Below, piece after piece: positions 44,498 to 56,371 of a stretch of 64,000 nucleotides of DNA. Position 1 is the first letter of the stretch. Each line of letters starts with the position of its first letter. The position numbers were made by a program, and so were the translations under genes. Source of the DNA: Orbilia blumenaviensis. Taxonomy: Eukaryota; Ascomycota; Orbiliomycetes; Orbiliales; Orbiliaceae. The stretch spans positions 186,001 to 250,000 of the forward strand of contig JAVHNS010000017.1 in the NCBI GenBank assembly GCA_036872755.1. Direction: 5' to 3'. The notes beneath the pieces were generated by a model, which was given only the letters and a program-made list of their open reading frames with translations, made no database searches and was not told where the DNA came from.

Positions 44498-46913
44498 TTA
44501 GTGGTCGTATCCGGCTCCAACTTGCCATCGCTGGTTTTGGCCTTGTTGGTTATTATTATAGGCTCCTCCTCCTCCGTAGCTGGGGAATTCACCGAAGCCC
44601 TGGGGCGATCGTGTAGGGCTAGGCGCCCCACGTTGTGGGCCTCCAGCCGATAGGAAAGGTCGGTCGGCTTGTTGTTGGTATGGGCTGGGGCTGTGGTATC
44701 TCTTCTCATAGTCGCCATTTTCGTGGGTGCTACCCGCGTATTGGGAGTTAGAGTAATGAGATGGGGCCTGGGATGGAGGGAGTGGGACACCGGCGGCACC
44801 GTATTCTCCAGATCTTCCACCGGCGCTGGAGTCATCCTCATCGAGATCTCGGGTTGACTTATGGTCGCCACGGGCGGTAGCACCGAGGGCATCAAGTTCA
44901 GTGGATCCGACCATTTCAGGGTTGGACTTGATGAACGAGGCACGGTCGTCACGCATTGGCTGGTATCGGGTATCTGGGTTCTTGGAAACCAAAGCATAGA
45001 TAGTGGCAACGAGAACCAAAATCAAGAGGACAAGGGCGAAGATGGCGTTCATGACAAAGAATACAACACCCAAAACACCACGGACAAGAGCCTAGGAGAT
45101 AATTAGCGAAGTTCGAAATAATTTCTAAAATCGATTTTACTTACTGGTTCCTTGAAAATTCCGGAGAAAATCATCAAAAAGATAGAGTTGACAAAGTTGA
45201 TGACGCAGATAGAGATGTTGAAGACGTTGACCTTGCGATCCATCCATGGTCGGAAGTAAGATACGGCGACAAGGTAAACACCTTCAACAAGAACGAGAGC
45301 AATGCTCTGAACTGCTCCCTTAGATTGAGCGAAGGCAATGAAGATACCCTTGATCAAAATGTATCCGAGCATTGGGATGATCCAGTAGTAGCAAGAACCC
45401 TTGAACTGCACGTAGAGGAAACCCCATCGGTTGAGAGAGGCTGGGTCGGAGTAAAGAATCACAACTGGGCTCTTGTGCATGTTGATGGAGTGCTGAGCGA
45501 GACGGATGACTTTGTACGAAGCCCACGATAGAAGAGCGAGGGTGGTCAAGAAGAAGACAAGGGCGAGAACAATAGCGGCTGGGGAATCACGAACGGTCAA
45601 CTCCCAGAGGCAGAGTATGGTAAGCTGGGGGAAACCGATAAGAACAATTCTGTAGAGAATTCCCTTAAGCACGATCTTCCATCCCTTCCTGAATTCAGCG
45701 AACTTCGAGCCCTTGGCGAGGTTCAATTTCTTGACGCAGAGTTCGAGACCAAACTTGAACCCGACAACGATCAAGACAACAAGTACAACAAAAGCGACGA
45801 AGAATCCAAGGCCGGTCATGAAGACGTTAGTTTGTTCGATTCTGGAGAGGAAGGCAACACGCGAGATACCGGTGACATCGATGAATTCACCCTGGCTGTA
45901 AGTGCCTTGATCACCAGAACGCTTGACGAGATTCTTAACAGTTTCAACAGCATCAATGGCACGTTCTCTGAGCTCCAATCCACGCTTCATAATTTGAACG
46001 TTAACTCTGTCGAGATTCTGGAACAGAAGATCGGGTTTACCACCAGTGGCCTGAATGTACCAGTGGAGAACGTTCTGCATGAAACCGACACGGATGATAC
46101 CCATACTCCAGACGAAGTTCTGGGTCCAGGATCGGACAACTGGTGGAAGCTTTACTGCAACCATGGCGCAGAGGGCCTGGGATTGGAAGTATCCAAAGAG
46201 GGAGAGGGCATTGGCAGCAACGTGAGCAGCAGTGTTGGAGTGACCCAATCCGGAGGTGAGAGCAGAGGCAGCAAGACCAGATCCAGCGATAACAGCGGTA
46301 ACCCAGCTGACAGCGTTCTGGTGGACGGTCTGGCCGTTGGAAAGCTCGGCCTCGAGACAAGCGACCGGCTTCATGCCTTCAGCAAGGTCAATAGTGATTC
46401 TGGCAACACCATCGATATCCGGGATGGTAAAAGCGACACCTATGATGCGAATTTAGCAACTACATCGTCATTTAAACCAATTTATTTGCGGGTCTTACCG
46501 GGAATAGAGCTGACGAAGCTGCTTGCATTGATGGCGGATGGGGGCAAGGTAACTGGACCAGCTCTCATGGGGCACAAGCTGGCAAACTTTTCGGCACAAG
46601 GGTCGATTTTCTTTGTGTAGGCAGTGTAGCCGTAGACAATGATTTCCATGACGATGAAGACATTTCCTTCGATAGAAGATGTACCATCAAAGCTGTACTG
46701 TAGTGACGAGTTATTTGGGGTGTACAAGACGTCGAACTGTGAGACTGTGAACTGTGAATTTTCCATACAGGCCGACAGCGACGAAGATCCAATCATCTTC
46801 TCCTTCGGGAGAGCGCCTGCACTGCCTGTGATGAGGGAGATGAAGCTGAGGATGCTAAAGAGTCGCATGAGCGAGGACTGCCGCCTCGCGGGCGGAGACA
46901 AGTATGTCGTCAT
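44498..46913 (-). CDS. FLC/TRP-like membrane protein with ML-like lumenal domain
   Basis: A member of the fungal flavin-carrier/TRP (PKD2-like) family, implicated in FAD import into the ER, calcium and cell-wall homeostasis. Exons 46913-46499, 46439-45145 and 45091-44498 sum to 2,304 nt (767 aa). The signal peptide is RLFSILSFISLITGSAG, and the better-placed start may be the internal ATG at 46868. The ML-like domain follows (ACMENSQFTVSQFDVLYTPN, KIDPCAEKFASLCPM). About nine membrane spans run through GFFVAFVVLVVLIVVGFKFG, AIVLALVFFLTTLALLSWAS and NAIFALVLLILVLVATIYAL. The cytosolic tail (from about residue 600) is hydrophilic, with a Gly/Tyr/Gln-rich end. Layout and length fit Flc1-3. The promoter is divergent with HAS1. 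Confidence 0.92.
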
Positions 46914-49073
46914 AGTCAAAAGAAATTAAAATTAATAGAAAATGTTGAGGGTCGTCAATGTATAGGATGTTAAGTCGTGAAGATCAAGTCGAAGGAAGTT
47001 GTTCGGGTTGATGTGTAGTGATGATGGTGATTTATGAAGTTTCCAACCCCTTTATTTTCCAAGCGATTGTTGAGAGCGTCGACGGTCGGAGAAGAAGAAA
47101 AAAGGCCAACGAGGGACGACCGGTAGCTGCCACCACATAAAGCAAAGACAAAATTAAATTAATACCAGACACCTCTTCGATTAAAAAGTTGATACGGTTG
47201 TTTAAAAAGGGATTCAGGCAGAAAAATGAATAGCCATCGACGGTTGAGCGAGCGAAGTATGGCGAAGGGAGGTGAAAAAAGATATATGACCGAGCGATGA
47301 TGCTGGGGAATGAGGCCGAGAAAAACTCACAGGTTAAAACGTCAAATGATCCACCGGTTGCAACCAAAAACAGGGAAGACGAAGACGAACAGACCAAAGT
47401 GGGCTAACGAGTGAAGCCCCCCTTTGCGTTCTCACGAGGTATCCAAAAATAAACAAAACCCAAAGAAACAGAATATAAAAATACTGAGGCTGTCGACACT
47501 GTCGGGAGTATTAGTAGTCGAGATAATAATCAACAGCGAAGAACGAGCGAACGAACGGGGTTTTGTCGAAAAAGGAGAGAAGGAAGAAGGAACGATCAGG
47601 AAAGAGAAACGGAACTGGCGGGAGGGAGGAGAACACCGGGCAGGTTAAGAAGGGGCTGAAAAGGAGCCAGGAACGAGCGAGATAAAATTGGCTAACCCCA
47701 ATGCTACATTACGCTGCTTCGTCTTCGTCGAAAAGGTCGAAATCCTAGCCTTCAAAAGGGGGGGCAATGCACGTCAAAGAACAGCCAACCCTGCCTTAAC
47801 AACCTAAGCCCGATACACCGTAATTATTTTTTTTGGCTTTCTCTCTCTCGCGGTGAGCGGGATTGCATTTGCCCTAGGGAAGACAAGACCGCATGTATGA
47901 TGCAGTCTATGCATTCTCCTGATCTTGGTGATGGTCCTACTGCTCTTGGTGCTTGACCTTCTGCCCTCGGCCTCCCTTAGCAGGGGGATATTCATTGGAT
48001 ATTGATTGCCCTCCGCCGGCCAAGGGGGGCGCCGAAGCTTCTTGACCCCCCTCCCCAGAAATCATAAGCATCTTGGGTTTCTCGATATCGGGATGTTGGA
48101 ACACCCTCGTCCCGAGCTTACGTATAGCTCAATCTCTCACCAATTCCCAGGGTTGCAATATCAAGATCTCTCTTAATTTCCGTGCTGGCGAACCGAAGGG
48201 AAAGGCAGCTTCCTCAAACATGTGGGTTACGAAACTGCTGGTGGCCGCGAAGTATCGAACCGCACATCTCACATTTTTGAAACCGCCCACAGCCCAGCGA
48301 GGATTTTCCTTCTCTTCCGTTGTTTCTTTTCTTCTGCAACTGGTCTTAGCTGTCCTGATTGGGTGGGTCAAAGGTAACCCCAAGCTGGGCTGTGCAACTT
48401 CCTTGACCCAGAGGCCCTCTCATTGGCGCGTAAAATACCTGGCTTGGCTGCGAAGAATGCCGGCTCGACTCTGTACTATTGTACCTGCATTTCTATGAAT
48501 AGACTGAAGTCAAAATAGTTTTTCTCGCTCGCTTTCCCAAAGAAGCTGAAGAAAAAGGACTCGATTACCACAAACAGAAATCAGCATACTTTTTTGAGAG
48601 AATTTAGAAAAAAAAAGGTGTCCACCTGTCGATGTCATGGCGTTTCCAATACCCCAAGAACTATCCACGAGATTAGATGGCCACTTCCAGAATGTGTCTA
48701 TCAAACGGACAAGGCATGCGTTGCAAATTAAAGTGGAGGCATGCACAGCCGTCTATCAAACGAAACAACTGCGCTTGTGCCGACCCGCCGGCGGGAAGGG
48801 GAGCGTCATTCTGTAGTGTCGGTGTAACTGGCAGGGTCCTCTTTTGCGATAAGCTGGCTGAAGGTGTATCTGTTACAGAGGACGATACCAAGATCTGTGT
48901 AGAGACAGCAGATGTGTTGGATAAATTTGGTGTTTGTCGATATTTCCCCTTTTGGATTAGCAAGCGGCCATCATCTTTTTTTTGCGCCAGCCGAAACTTT
49001 TTTTTTTTATCTCTGACCATATTCAGTTTTGCGCGACTCCTCGATATCGACCTTGCAATTATATATCTCCATC
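46914..49073. other. Divergent promoter between FLC-like and HAS1 genes
   Basis: A 2.16-kb region. The left part (46920-47650) is purine-rich on the plus strand, consistent with a pyrimidine-rich leader for the minus-strand gene. Frames at 48073-48498 (opens with TTG) and 48677-49102 (overlaps the HAS1 start) are not supported as genes. Confidence 0.55.
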
Positions 49074-51085
49074 ATGTCATCTACCGAAATCGAACGAGCT
49101 AGCAAGAAGCGTAAGAGAAAGCACGGCGGCTCCAAGGACAAGGATGCGACCAAAGTTTCGGAAGCTGCTGTCGTCCTAGATGCTCCCACCGAAGCTGCCA
49201 CCAGCAAGAAGGATAAGAAGTCAAAGAAATCCAATGGTGGGGAGGAAAAGCTGAAGAAGTCTAAGAAGTCTAAGAAGGAGGAGGAGGAGGAGAAGCCGGA
49301 AGAGGCCAAAGAAATAGAAGAAACATGGGAGGATGAGGATAGCGAAGTAGAGGGAGAAGAAGCAGCAGCAGAAGAACCTGAAGCAATGGACGTTGACGAG
49401 GAAGAAATCGACGAGGAAGAAGACAATCGCGATAACGTCCAACTGCAAGACCTCCCGGACAGCCTTGCAGATGCAAATCTCAGTCTACCAAATGTCGAAG
49501 GAACAGAAAGCCAGCTATTCAAAGACATTAACCTGAGCGAGAATACCCAGAAGGCGATCACAGAGATGGGATTTACAACAATGACAGAGGTGCAAGCCAA
49601 AACCATACCACCTCTGCTGGCCGGACGAGACGTACTCGGAGCTGCGAAGACAGGAAGCGGGAAAACGTTGGCCTTTTTGGTCCCAGCGGTAGAGATGTTA
49701 AGCTCTCTACGGTTCAAGCCTCGTAACGGAACCGGTGTAATCGTCGTTGTAAGTTCATAAGCAGCCCTATTATATCAAGTTATAACTAATGATGAATTGC
49801 AGTCCCCAACCCGCGAACTCGCTCTCCAAATTTTCCACGTTGCCCGCGAACTGACAAAACACCACTCCCAAACATGCGGCATTGCAATCGGTGGCGCCAA
49901 CCGCCGCGCTGAAGCCGAGAAACTCTCGAAGGGCATAAATCTACTCATCGCCACACCCGGTCGTCTTCTCGATCACCTCCAAAACACCCAGGGCTTTGTG
50001 TTCAAAAACCTCAAGGCCCTCGTTATTGATGAGGCAGATCGAATTCTAGAAGTCGGTTTCGAGGACGAAATGAGACAGATCATTAAGATCTTGCCAAAGG
50101 AAGACAGGCAGAGCATGTTATTCTCCGCTACACAAACGACGAAAGTCGAGGATTTAGCAAGAATATCGTTACGCCCAGGGCCATTATACATCAATGTCGA
50201 TCATAGAAAAGAACACTCTACGGTCGAGGGTCTCGAGCAAGGATACGTAATCTGCGAGGCAGACAAGAGATTCCTTCTTCTCTTCTCCTTTTTGAAGAGA
50301 AACCTCAAAAAGAAAGTGATTGTCTTCTTTTCATCGTGCAATTCAGTCAAGTACTATGCCGAACTACTGAACTATATCGACCTCCCAGTACTTGATCTTC
50401 ACGGCAACCAAAAACAACAGAAGCGGACAAATACTTTTTTCGAGTTCTGTAACGCGAAGCAGGGTACACTGATTGCTACCAACGTCGCTTCTCGAGGCCT
50501 TGATATCCCCGCAGTTGACTGGATCGTACAGTTCGATCCACCAGATGATTCAACCGAGTATATCCACCGTGTAGGCCGAACGGCCCGTGGAGTAAACGGC
50601 AAAGGCAGAAGTTTAATGTTTTTACTCCCAACCGAAGTTGGGTTTTTAAAGATATTAAAGGAGAAGAGAATCCCTGTCGTAGAATTTGAGTTCCCTGCAA
50701 GTAAAGTTGTGAACGTACAGAGCCAGTTGGAAAAGTTGATTGGCCAGAATTACTATCTTAATAAGGTATGCAATTCAATTACCTACACCTGATTCTGAGA
50801 GCGCGAGCTAATATAGTTGATCCGAAATAGTCTGCGAAAGACGGTTACAGGTCGTATCTCCACGCCTATGCCTCCCACAGCCTGCGAAGCATTTTCGATG
50901 TTAACAAGTTAGACCTTGTCAAACTGGCTAAAAGTTTCGGATTCCCCACACCACCAAGAGTAGATATCCAACTTGGAGCAAGTATGACGAAGGACCGGAA
51001 TAAGGTTGTGGCGCGACGGAGCTATGGATCGCAGCCTGGGAGGAAGATGAAAGGATGGAAGAGGAAGAGGGGCGATGAAGAATAG
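49074..51085 (+). CDS. HAS1: HAS1, DEAD-box RNA helicase of ribosome biogenesis
   Basis: Has1 is a nucleolar ATP-dependent helicase needed for 40S and 60S assembly. Exons 49074-49748, 49803-50765 and 50831-51085 sum to 1,893 nt (630 aa). A Lys- then Glu-rich tail (1 to about 145) precedes the core. Motifs in order are the Q-motif region ([20 protein letters not shown]), Walker [15 protein letters not shown] (split by intron 1), [24 protein letters not shown] and HRVGRTARG. The Has1 C-terminal domain follows ([32 protein letters not shown]), then a basic tail ([15 protein letters not shown]). Everything expected is present and in order. Confidence 0.97.
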
Positions 51086-51943
51086 ACGGTGTTCAATCTC
51101 GGGGGCTGGTTGTAGGATATATGGAGGGTGTCTTGGGGTGTCTTAGCTGTATAGTACGGCTCTTGTGATATCATATACAATTTAATTCGGAGTATCTTAT
51201 CAATATCCCCTCTAATTCCTATATGCTTGCGAAATCTATAGCTTCAGACCAACAACGCTCCCGCGAAAACAATTTCAAGAAGAACAAACTGCAGGGGGCC
51301 TATGGCTAGCTTCCCTAGCTACGACTCACCGTCCCATGCCGCACATAAAAGCTTGGTCCTTTAGCATATCTGCCTAGTTCCAATCAATACAAAACATGCA
51401 ATCGATAAACAATATCAATCCGTTTCATGGTCGTATAACCAATGCTAAGGTCACCCCCTGTGTCAGAACAAATGTTTGGCGACATTAGTACCACAGTTGG
51501 CTAAGTACAAATTACAACACCATAATGGTGTTGTTCTCTGACGTTCCTGTGATTGATTGATTGTGATATATAGCCTATAGTTTATAATCTACGAGCCTAG
51601 AAACTACTATGCTAGAAACGGGTGGGATTTATACGGAATCAATCCAGCATTCATTTGGTAATGCGTATTAGAACGATATTAATACGGCATTGCACAAAAA
51701 TAACCCCATATATTTTAGATTAAGACGTTTTCAGTGCAGTAGTTGATGAAGCTATCTTCGCGCATTTTGCTAAAGCTAGCATCATCCCGCCGCCGCTGCC
51801 GCCGCTATATAAGTTAGCGCCCTGCTTGGTGGTACAATCAGTAATACTATTATAGTAAAAAAAAAAAAAAAACCCTGGGATTGCTGGCTGCTGAGAAACA
51901 AGATTGCAATGGGATGGAACAGACCTAGAACTACACCATACGC
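51086..51943. other. Spacer between convergent genes, AT-rich, with A16
   Basis: The region between HAS1 and the first secreted-protein gene includes a 16-A run at 51857-51872. No coding signal is seen. Confidence 0.6.
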
Positions 51944-53127
51944 TTATATGTATGCTTCAATATCCACAGACCGTCCAATATCGATGTTACGCCCTGCATC
52001 CGATGTAGCAGCTTCTTCTAGCCTATGATCTCGTTTGAAAATCCCACCACTGCCCCCGCTACCACCACCATGAAACCCAAAATTTTTACCAAATTCGTTG
52101 CGCCAGTCCCACTTTGGCGGTGCGCCATAATCAATAGGGGAATGGGACTCGTCGCGATGGATCCATGGATCCTCTCCATCTTCCCACCCTATAGCTATGC
52201 CTTCCGGTTCGTATAGTGGGTATGGCGCAATCTCTGGATCATTAGCTATGCCTTCCGGTCCGTATAGTGGGTATGGCGCAATCTCTGGATCATTAGCTAT
52301 CAGTGGAGCTGTTTCTTCAGGTCTCTCTTGATACACGTTTTCGTCGCCGGGTACTTCGGCTCTGTGGTTCGCTGGCCCAGCTACAGGCCCAGCTAGAGGC
52401 CCAGCTACACGTGTTTCTGATTCCAAGCCTACAGACCCCACACAACGACAACCTATGAGTCAAGGGAGAAAATAGAAATATAATCAGCGACTGTATATAT
52501 ATGCCTACTATAGTAATACGAGGTAATTGGAAATCAAAGTTTTAGATCGCTGGTGGGGATTACTTCATTTACGCACCATGAACAAACATGCACCTCCTGA
52601 TAACGGCTTGTGTTCTTGGGCACTGAGCCCCTCTTCGGACTGGCAGCCCAGCCGATGAAGCTCCACGCCTGGAACTAGCTACTTTTATCTCTCCATCAGG
52701 AGAGCATGAACACCTTCGACATCTTGAGATAGCAAGTGCCCAGTTGCTTCCCATCGGAGGCACAGGGAGCGTTGAAAGCTGCGCATCAGTAAAATAATAT
52801 CTGCTAGGTATTCCAGGGACCCGTATTTGCGCCCATTGGCCAGTCCAAATGTCGACCAAGGCCCTACAAACAATCCTAAACTGGAATTGTGGTTCAGAAA
52901 TTGGGTCATCATCAACCCGAGGCCCAAGAGGAAACCCATCAAGAAGACGGGATACTACGTTTCCCCAATTTAGTCAGATATCTCATAATATTAATTAGAT
53001 TTGAAAGTTCAATAGGTGTATCACCTCCTAGAGTCGAGCCCGATTTTGGAGTGGCGCCTGATTCTTCAAGAATTGGAGCCATATATGAGAACTTAGCCAT
53101 CATAAGAAGGAAATATAGAAAGGCCAT
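51944..53127 (-). CDS. Putative secreted Cys-framework protein, copy B
   Basis: Reconstructed from three exons: 53127-53025, 52954-52577 and 52452-51944 (990 nt, 329 aa), all GT-AG, both introns in phase 1. The first intron has a CTGACTAA branch site. The start gives a hydrophobic N-terminus (MAFLYFLLMMAKFSYMAPIL) resembling a weak signal peptide. The core carries RIVCRAL, IPSRYYF, CRRCSCSPDGEI, then C-x9-C-x5-C-x-C ending in GCRCVGSV. The C-terminal half is acidic and low-complexity, with a 17-residue unit (IANDPEIAPYPLY-G/E-PEG) duplicated in tandem and a Gly/Ser run. Copy A at 54999-56371 shares the core, Cys spacing and intron phases. No known family was recognised. The first exon is the least certain part. 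Confidence 0.6.
52199..52300 (-). repeat. Tandem 51-nt duplication inside copy B
   Basis: Units 52199-52249 and 52250-52300 differ by one base (T at 52209, C at 52260), giving Glu or Gly in the encoded 17-residue unit. Near-identity points to a recent, in-frame duplication. Confidence 0.95.
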
Positions 53128-54998
53128 GGTATACACCCTCAGAAGAGCGAAGTCGGGAGATTCGAAAGTTGTGACAGTATTGGCATGGTCACGTATTGCA
53201 ATCATGCTGATGTTTTGACCAAACAATTGGATACGGAGATGTATGTACATGTACATAAACTAGCAACATGTTCAAAATCAATCCAGGATATGGGTGGTTA
53301 CTTGTACGAGACCAGTTTATATCAGTTCCAAGACCCAGCTATTTTCCGGCTTAGGCCAGGTCATCGAATTCTGTAAAGCAAAAACCCGTTCTAACAGTCC
53401 TAATTGCAGCACGCCAGTAACTCCACCCTCAAGTTCAGGCAGGAGACAAAGTTTCAGTAGTGTTGTTACATGTATCTTCTAACAGTGCCAGCATGCCATA
53501 CAATATGCGACGCAGTGGTAACTGGCCAACATAGAATAAAGTCCAACACCCTGTTGTGTTGAGTAGCCTGGTAAGACTTCCTCCCTTGAGACCAAAGAAT
53601 TGAGGCGCTTGTGGGCATATGAGGGTAGAAATAGAGCTGAGTGCAACCACTTGGCTACTAGACGGATTATCCTCCGACGAAGTGTTCTGCTTCGTTGAGG
53701 CTAGTCTACGAGACCAGATTATCCTGTTATTAGCGACTAGAAGCCAAAAAGAAAGATTTGGATGGATAGACACCAACTGCCCATAAAACCCAAGCAGATA
53801 GTTTATCTATCGAGCCAGATCCGTGAAAATGTCGAAGGAACTTGACAGCCGAGCCCTACAATGTTCATTTAAAGCATTTTATTGTGGAGAATCTATCATG
53901 CCAGCCGTAGCTGCATATATCTAGTAATTTTCAGACCTCTCCCAACGGCTTTTTCATTCCGAGGTATGGTCTACTAGCCGCATTATATTCGCGCTTGTAT
54001 TTCCGGGCATAATATGATCTCGCCAAGGGAAGCATTATGTTATCAGATTAAATACTATACTAACTTAAACCCTTTTCCATATCAATCATTCTACACGAAT
54101 CTATTTATAGATAAGATAGCAATTCTGTGGCTTCTTTGACACGAAGTTATTATTGCGTTGGTATAACAGGTATATACCTTGGTCGCAGTTTCGAATTGCC
54201 AACAACTCTGATTGGATCTATAGTCTGCCTAGCAGCCAATATCGAGATATATAGTAGTGATTTGATCTAGGCTCCTGCTTGTCTAATCGCTAGCCCATAT
54301 TTAATTAATTAATAAAGTCGTTGAGCATGATAATCCATTACAACATGCATACGAGACAAAAATGCATGTGTTCCATAAATAAGCCTATGGAAGTTTCCTA
54401 AATATCTGCGAACTGCTTTGCCGCCGGCGGTCACACACACACACACACACAGACTATGTGTTTATATATATATATACCTGATAATTGATTTATCTTATGC
54501 ATTATGCGCCAACAATATATTAATACGCACCTGGAACCTTGATAATCAACCACACAACATAACTCGGAAACTCTGAAAACAGAGCGTTTCGAGCCCTAAC
54601 AGCTCGGGTTTTCCCCTTAATATCCTTGAAGTGCGTTAACAGTGTGGCGGTATATGGCTCATCTACTTAGCTTAGTCCTAAAATAATCAATCTTAAACTT
54701 TATAAATTTACACTAACCTTTCAGACTTTTAATTGAGCTTCGAGATATAGAAATACGCAGCTATAAAAAGCTACAAACGTCAAACTTTTCATGATTAAAG
54801 AAGGGCTAGGGCTACTGCGGATCCAGGCCTAGGTGTAAACGTGGTCAACAGCGTCTGGGACCGAGACTGGGTGTGAACCAACGGCGCAAGTCCGAAATTT
54901 ATAGGCAGCATCTTCCTGACAGTATATAATATACATCAAGGTCTTATAACTACCTATATACAATCCTCCAAAACTTAAAACTAACTCCAGAAAAACTA
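53128..54998. other. Spacer between the two paralogous genes
   Basis: About 1.9 kb, AT-rich on the right, with a (CA)10 microsatellite at 54432-54451. Short minus-strand frames (such as 53435-53776) do not show the Cys framework. I see no clear third copy. Confidence 0.5.
54432..54451. repeat. (CA)10 microsatellite
   Basis: Ten perfect CA units in the spacer between the two secreted-protein genes. Confidence 0.9.
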
Positions 54999-56371
54999 TC
55001 AATCGGGCAATATACCCCAGGGAACACCACCCTTCCAACTAGACCCAGAGCCAAACCCTCCATTATCACCACTACTACCGGCACCGCCACCAAACCCACT
55101 CCCCCCTCCACCTCCACCTCTCCTCGGCCAAAACCACCAATAAGGGCCAAAATCAGCCGTAGGGTCATAATAAAGATCATCTTCCTCCTCTTCGACATCA
55201 AGCATATCGTCATCACCACCACTACTACTACCGCTGCTACTTCCAACAAACTGCCCCAACAACGGCGGTTGTTCTTCAGAACCAGGTCCAAAAAGCGGCG
55301 GCCCACTATCATCACCACCGGAATTAGAGGCACCACCCGGCTCTTCATGTCGATCGAGGTTGGGCTCTCGGAATCCCATTGGAGAGGTGCCCGGGAGATC
55401 ATTCGGCGCGTGTCTCCACTGGTAACCGAGGTTGTACTCCCTGATGATCTGGGGGAGCGAGTCGAGCGCTCTTTGGTAATCTTCGCGGGTTGCGCCCTTG
55501 ATTTTGGGTAGTGGTTGGCCGAGGGAAACGACGCACGTGCAGCCTGTATGAGAGTTTCCTCTCCCCATTGTATTAATCAGCTCCCCTTTGTTTTTTAAAA
55601 AAAAGGGAGAGGAAAAAAAAAAAAAAAAAAAGGGGGGATCAGATCATACCAAGCAAATGAACACACCTCTCCGGCATAAACTCCTCCGGATCACACATCA
55701 ACTTCGGAAACCTCTTATCCTTCTTAAACGCCGGATTCCCCATGATAGCTCCGTCCTTATCACATCTACACCCGGTTTTACAAGCAAACGAATCGTATGT
55801 CGCAGCTTCCAGACGTTTGGGTACTTCTTCATCCGGCAGCTCCTCCCAATTTATTAGGTACTTTTGTGGTATATTCGTATCTTTTCCGATTATATCCCAG
55901 CGCCAGCCGGGGTTGGTGTTTATGCTGGTGAGTGGGGGGCAGACTACTCGTGTTATATCGCTGTAGAAGAATTTTTGGGGTACCTCCGTGCGCCGGGTGA
56001 TATTAATCGCTGTTTCTACATCTTTTTTTTTTTTTTTTTTTTTTTTTTCATTGTTAGCTTCTTTTTTTGAGAAAAAGAACTTTTTATTTGCATTGACGTC
56101 TAGAGGGAACACATGCGGAGGAATTGAAAGGACTACCAAGTTCGAAAAGCGCTTTGGGTGGGTTTGTATAAAAAACTGTAGATGGTGAAGAAGCTACTGC
56201 CGCCGCCGCCATGTTTCTAATACCAGATTCCGCCCGCCCTTTAACAGCGGTAGAGGCCAAATTTGGCACCGGGCCTGAATTCGACGGCGTCGGCGTGATG
56301 AAGCACAATAATGCAAAAAGATAGAATACCCGACGAAGCCATGCGGGCTCTATTATCCAATACGATACCAT
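54999..56371 (-). CDS. Putative secreted Cys-framework protein, copy A
   Basis: Reconstructed from three exons: 56371-56137, 56015-55650 and 55543-54999 (1,146 nt, 381 aa), both introns in phase 1. The N-terminus is signal-like (AWLRRVFYLFALLCFITPTP). The core reads RVVCPPLTSINTNPGWRW, IPQKYLINWEELPDEEVP, ACKTGCRCDKDGAI and then C-x9-C-x5-C-x-C (MCDPEEFMPERCVHLLGCTC). A helical stretch follows (EDYQRALDSLPQIIREYNLG). The C-terminal 150 residues are low-complexity: Asp/Glu-rich, then Gly/Ser-rich with an aromatic PYWWFWP. Intron 1 contains T26 and intron 2 contains A19 (plus-strand reading). The first donor (GTAGTC) is weak, but it is the only one found that keeps the frame. No domain was recognised; a secreted or wall-associated role is inferred only from the signal peptide and Cys pairs. 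Confidence 0.65.
55613..55631. repeat. A19 homopolymer in intron 2 of copy A
   Basis: An uninterrupted run of 19 A on the plus strand (T on the coding strand), about 65 nt upstream of the acceptor. Confidence 0.85.
56023..56048. repeat. T26 homopolymer in intron 1 of copy A
   Basis: 26 T on the plus strand, read as A in the transcript, lie immediately before the acceptor. A purine run there is opposite to the usual polypyrimidine tract. Confidence 0.85.

Noticed and set aside
48073..48498. Plus-strand 141-codon frame upstream of HAS1
   Set aside because: It opens with TTG, shows no domain and lies in a long divergent promoter.
48677..49102. Plus-strand 141-codon ATG frame overlapping the HAS1 start
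   Set aside because: It overlaps the HAS1 ATG in another frame and has a composition typical of a leader. An overlapping upstream ORF cannot be excluded but is not supported.
53435..53776. Minus-strand frame between the paralogous genes, considered as a third family member
   Set aside because: It lacks the C-x9-C-x5-C-x-C framework and the DGxI motif.
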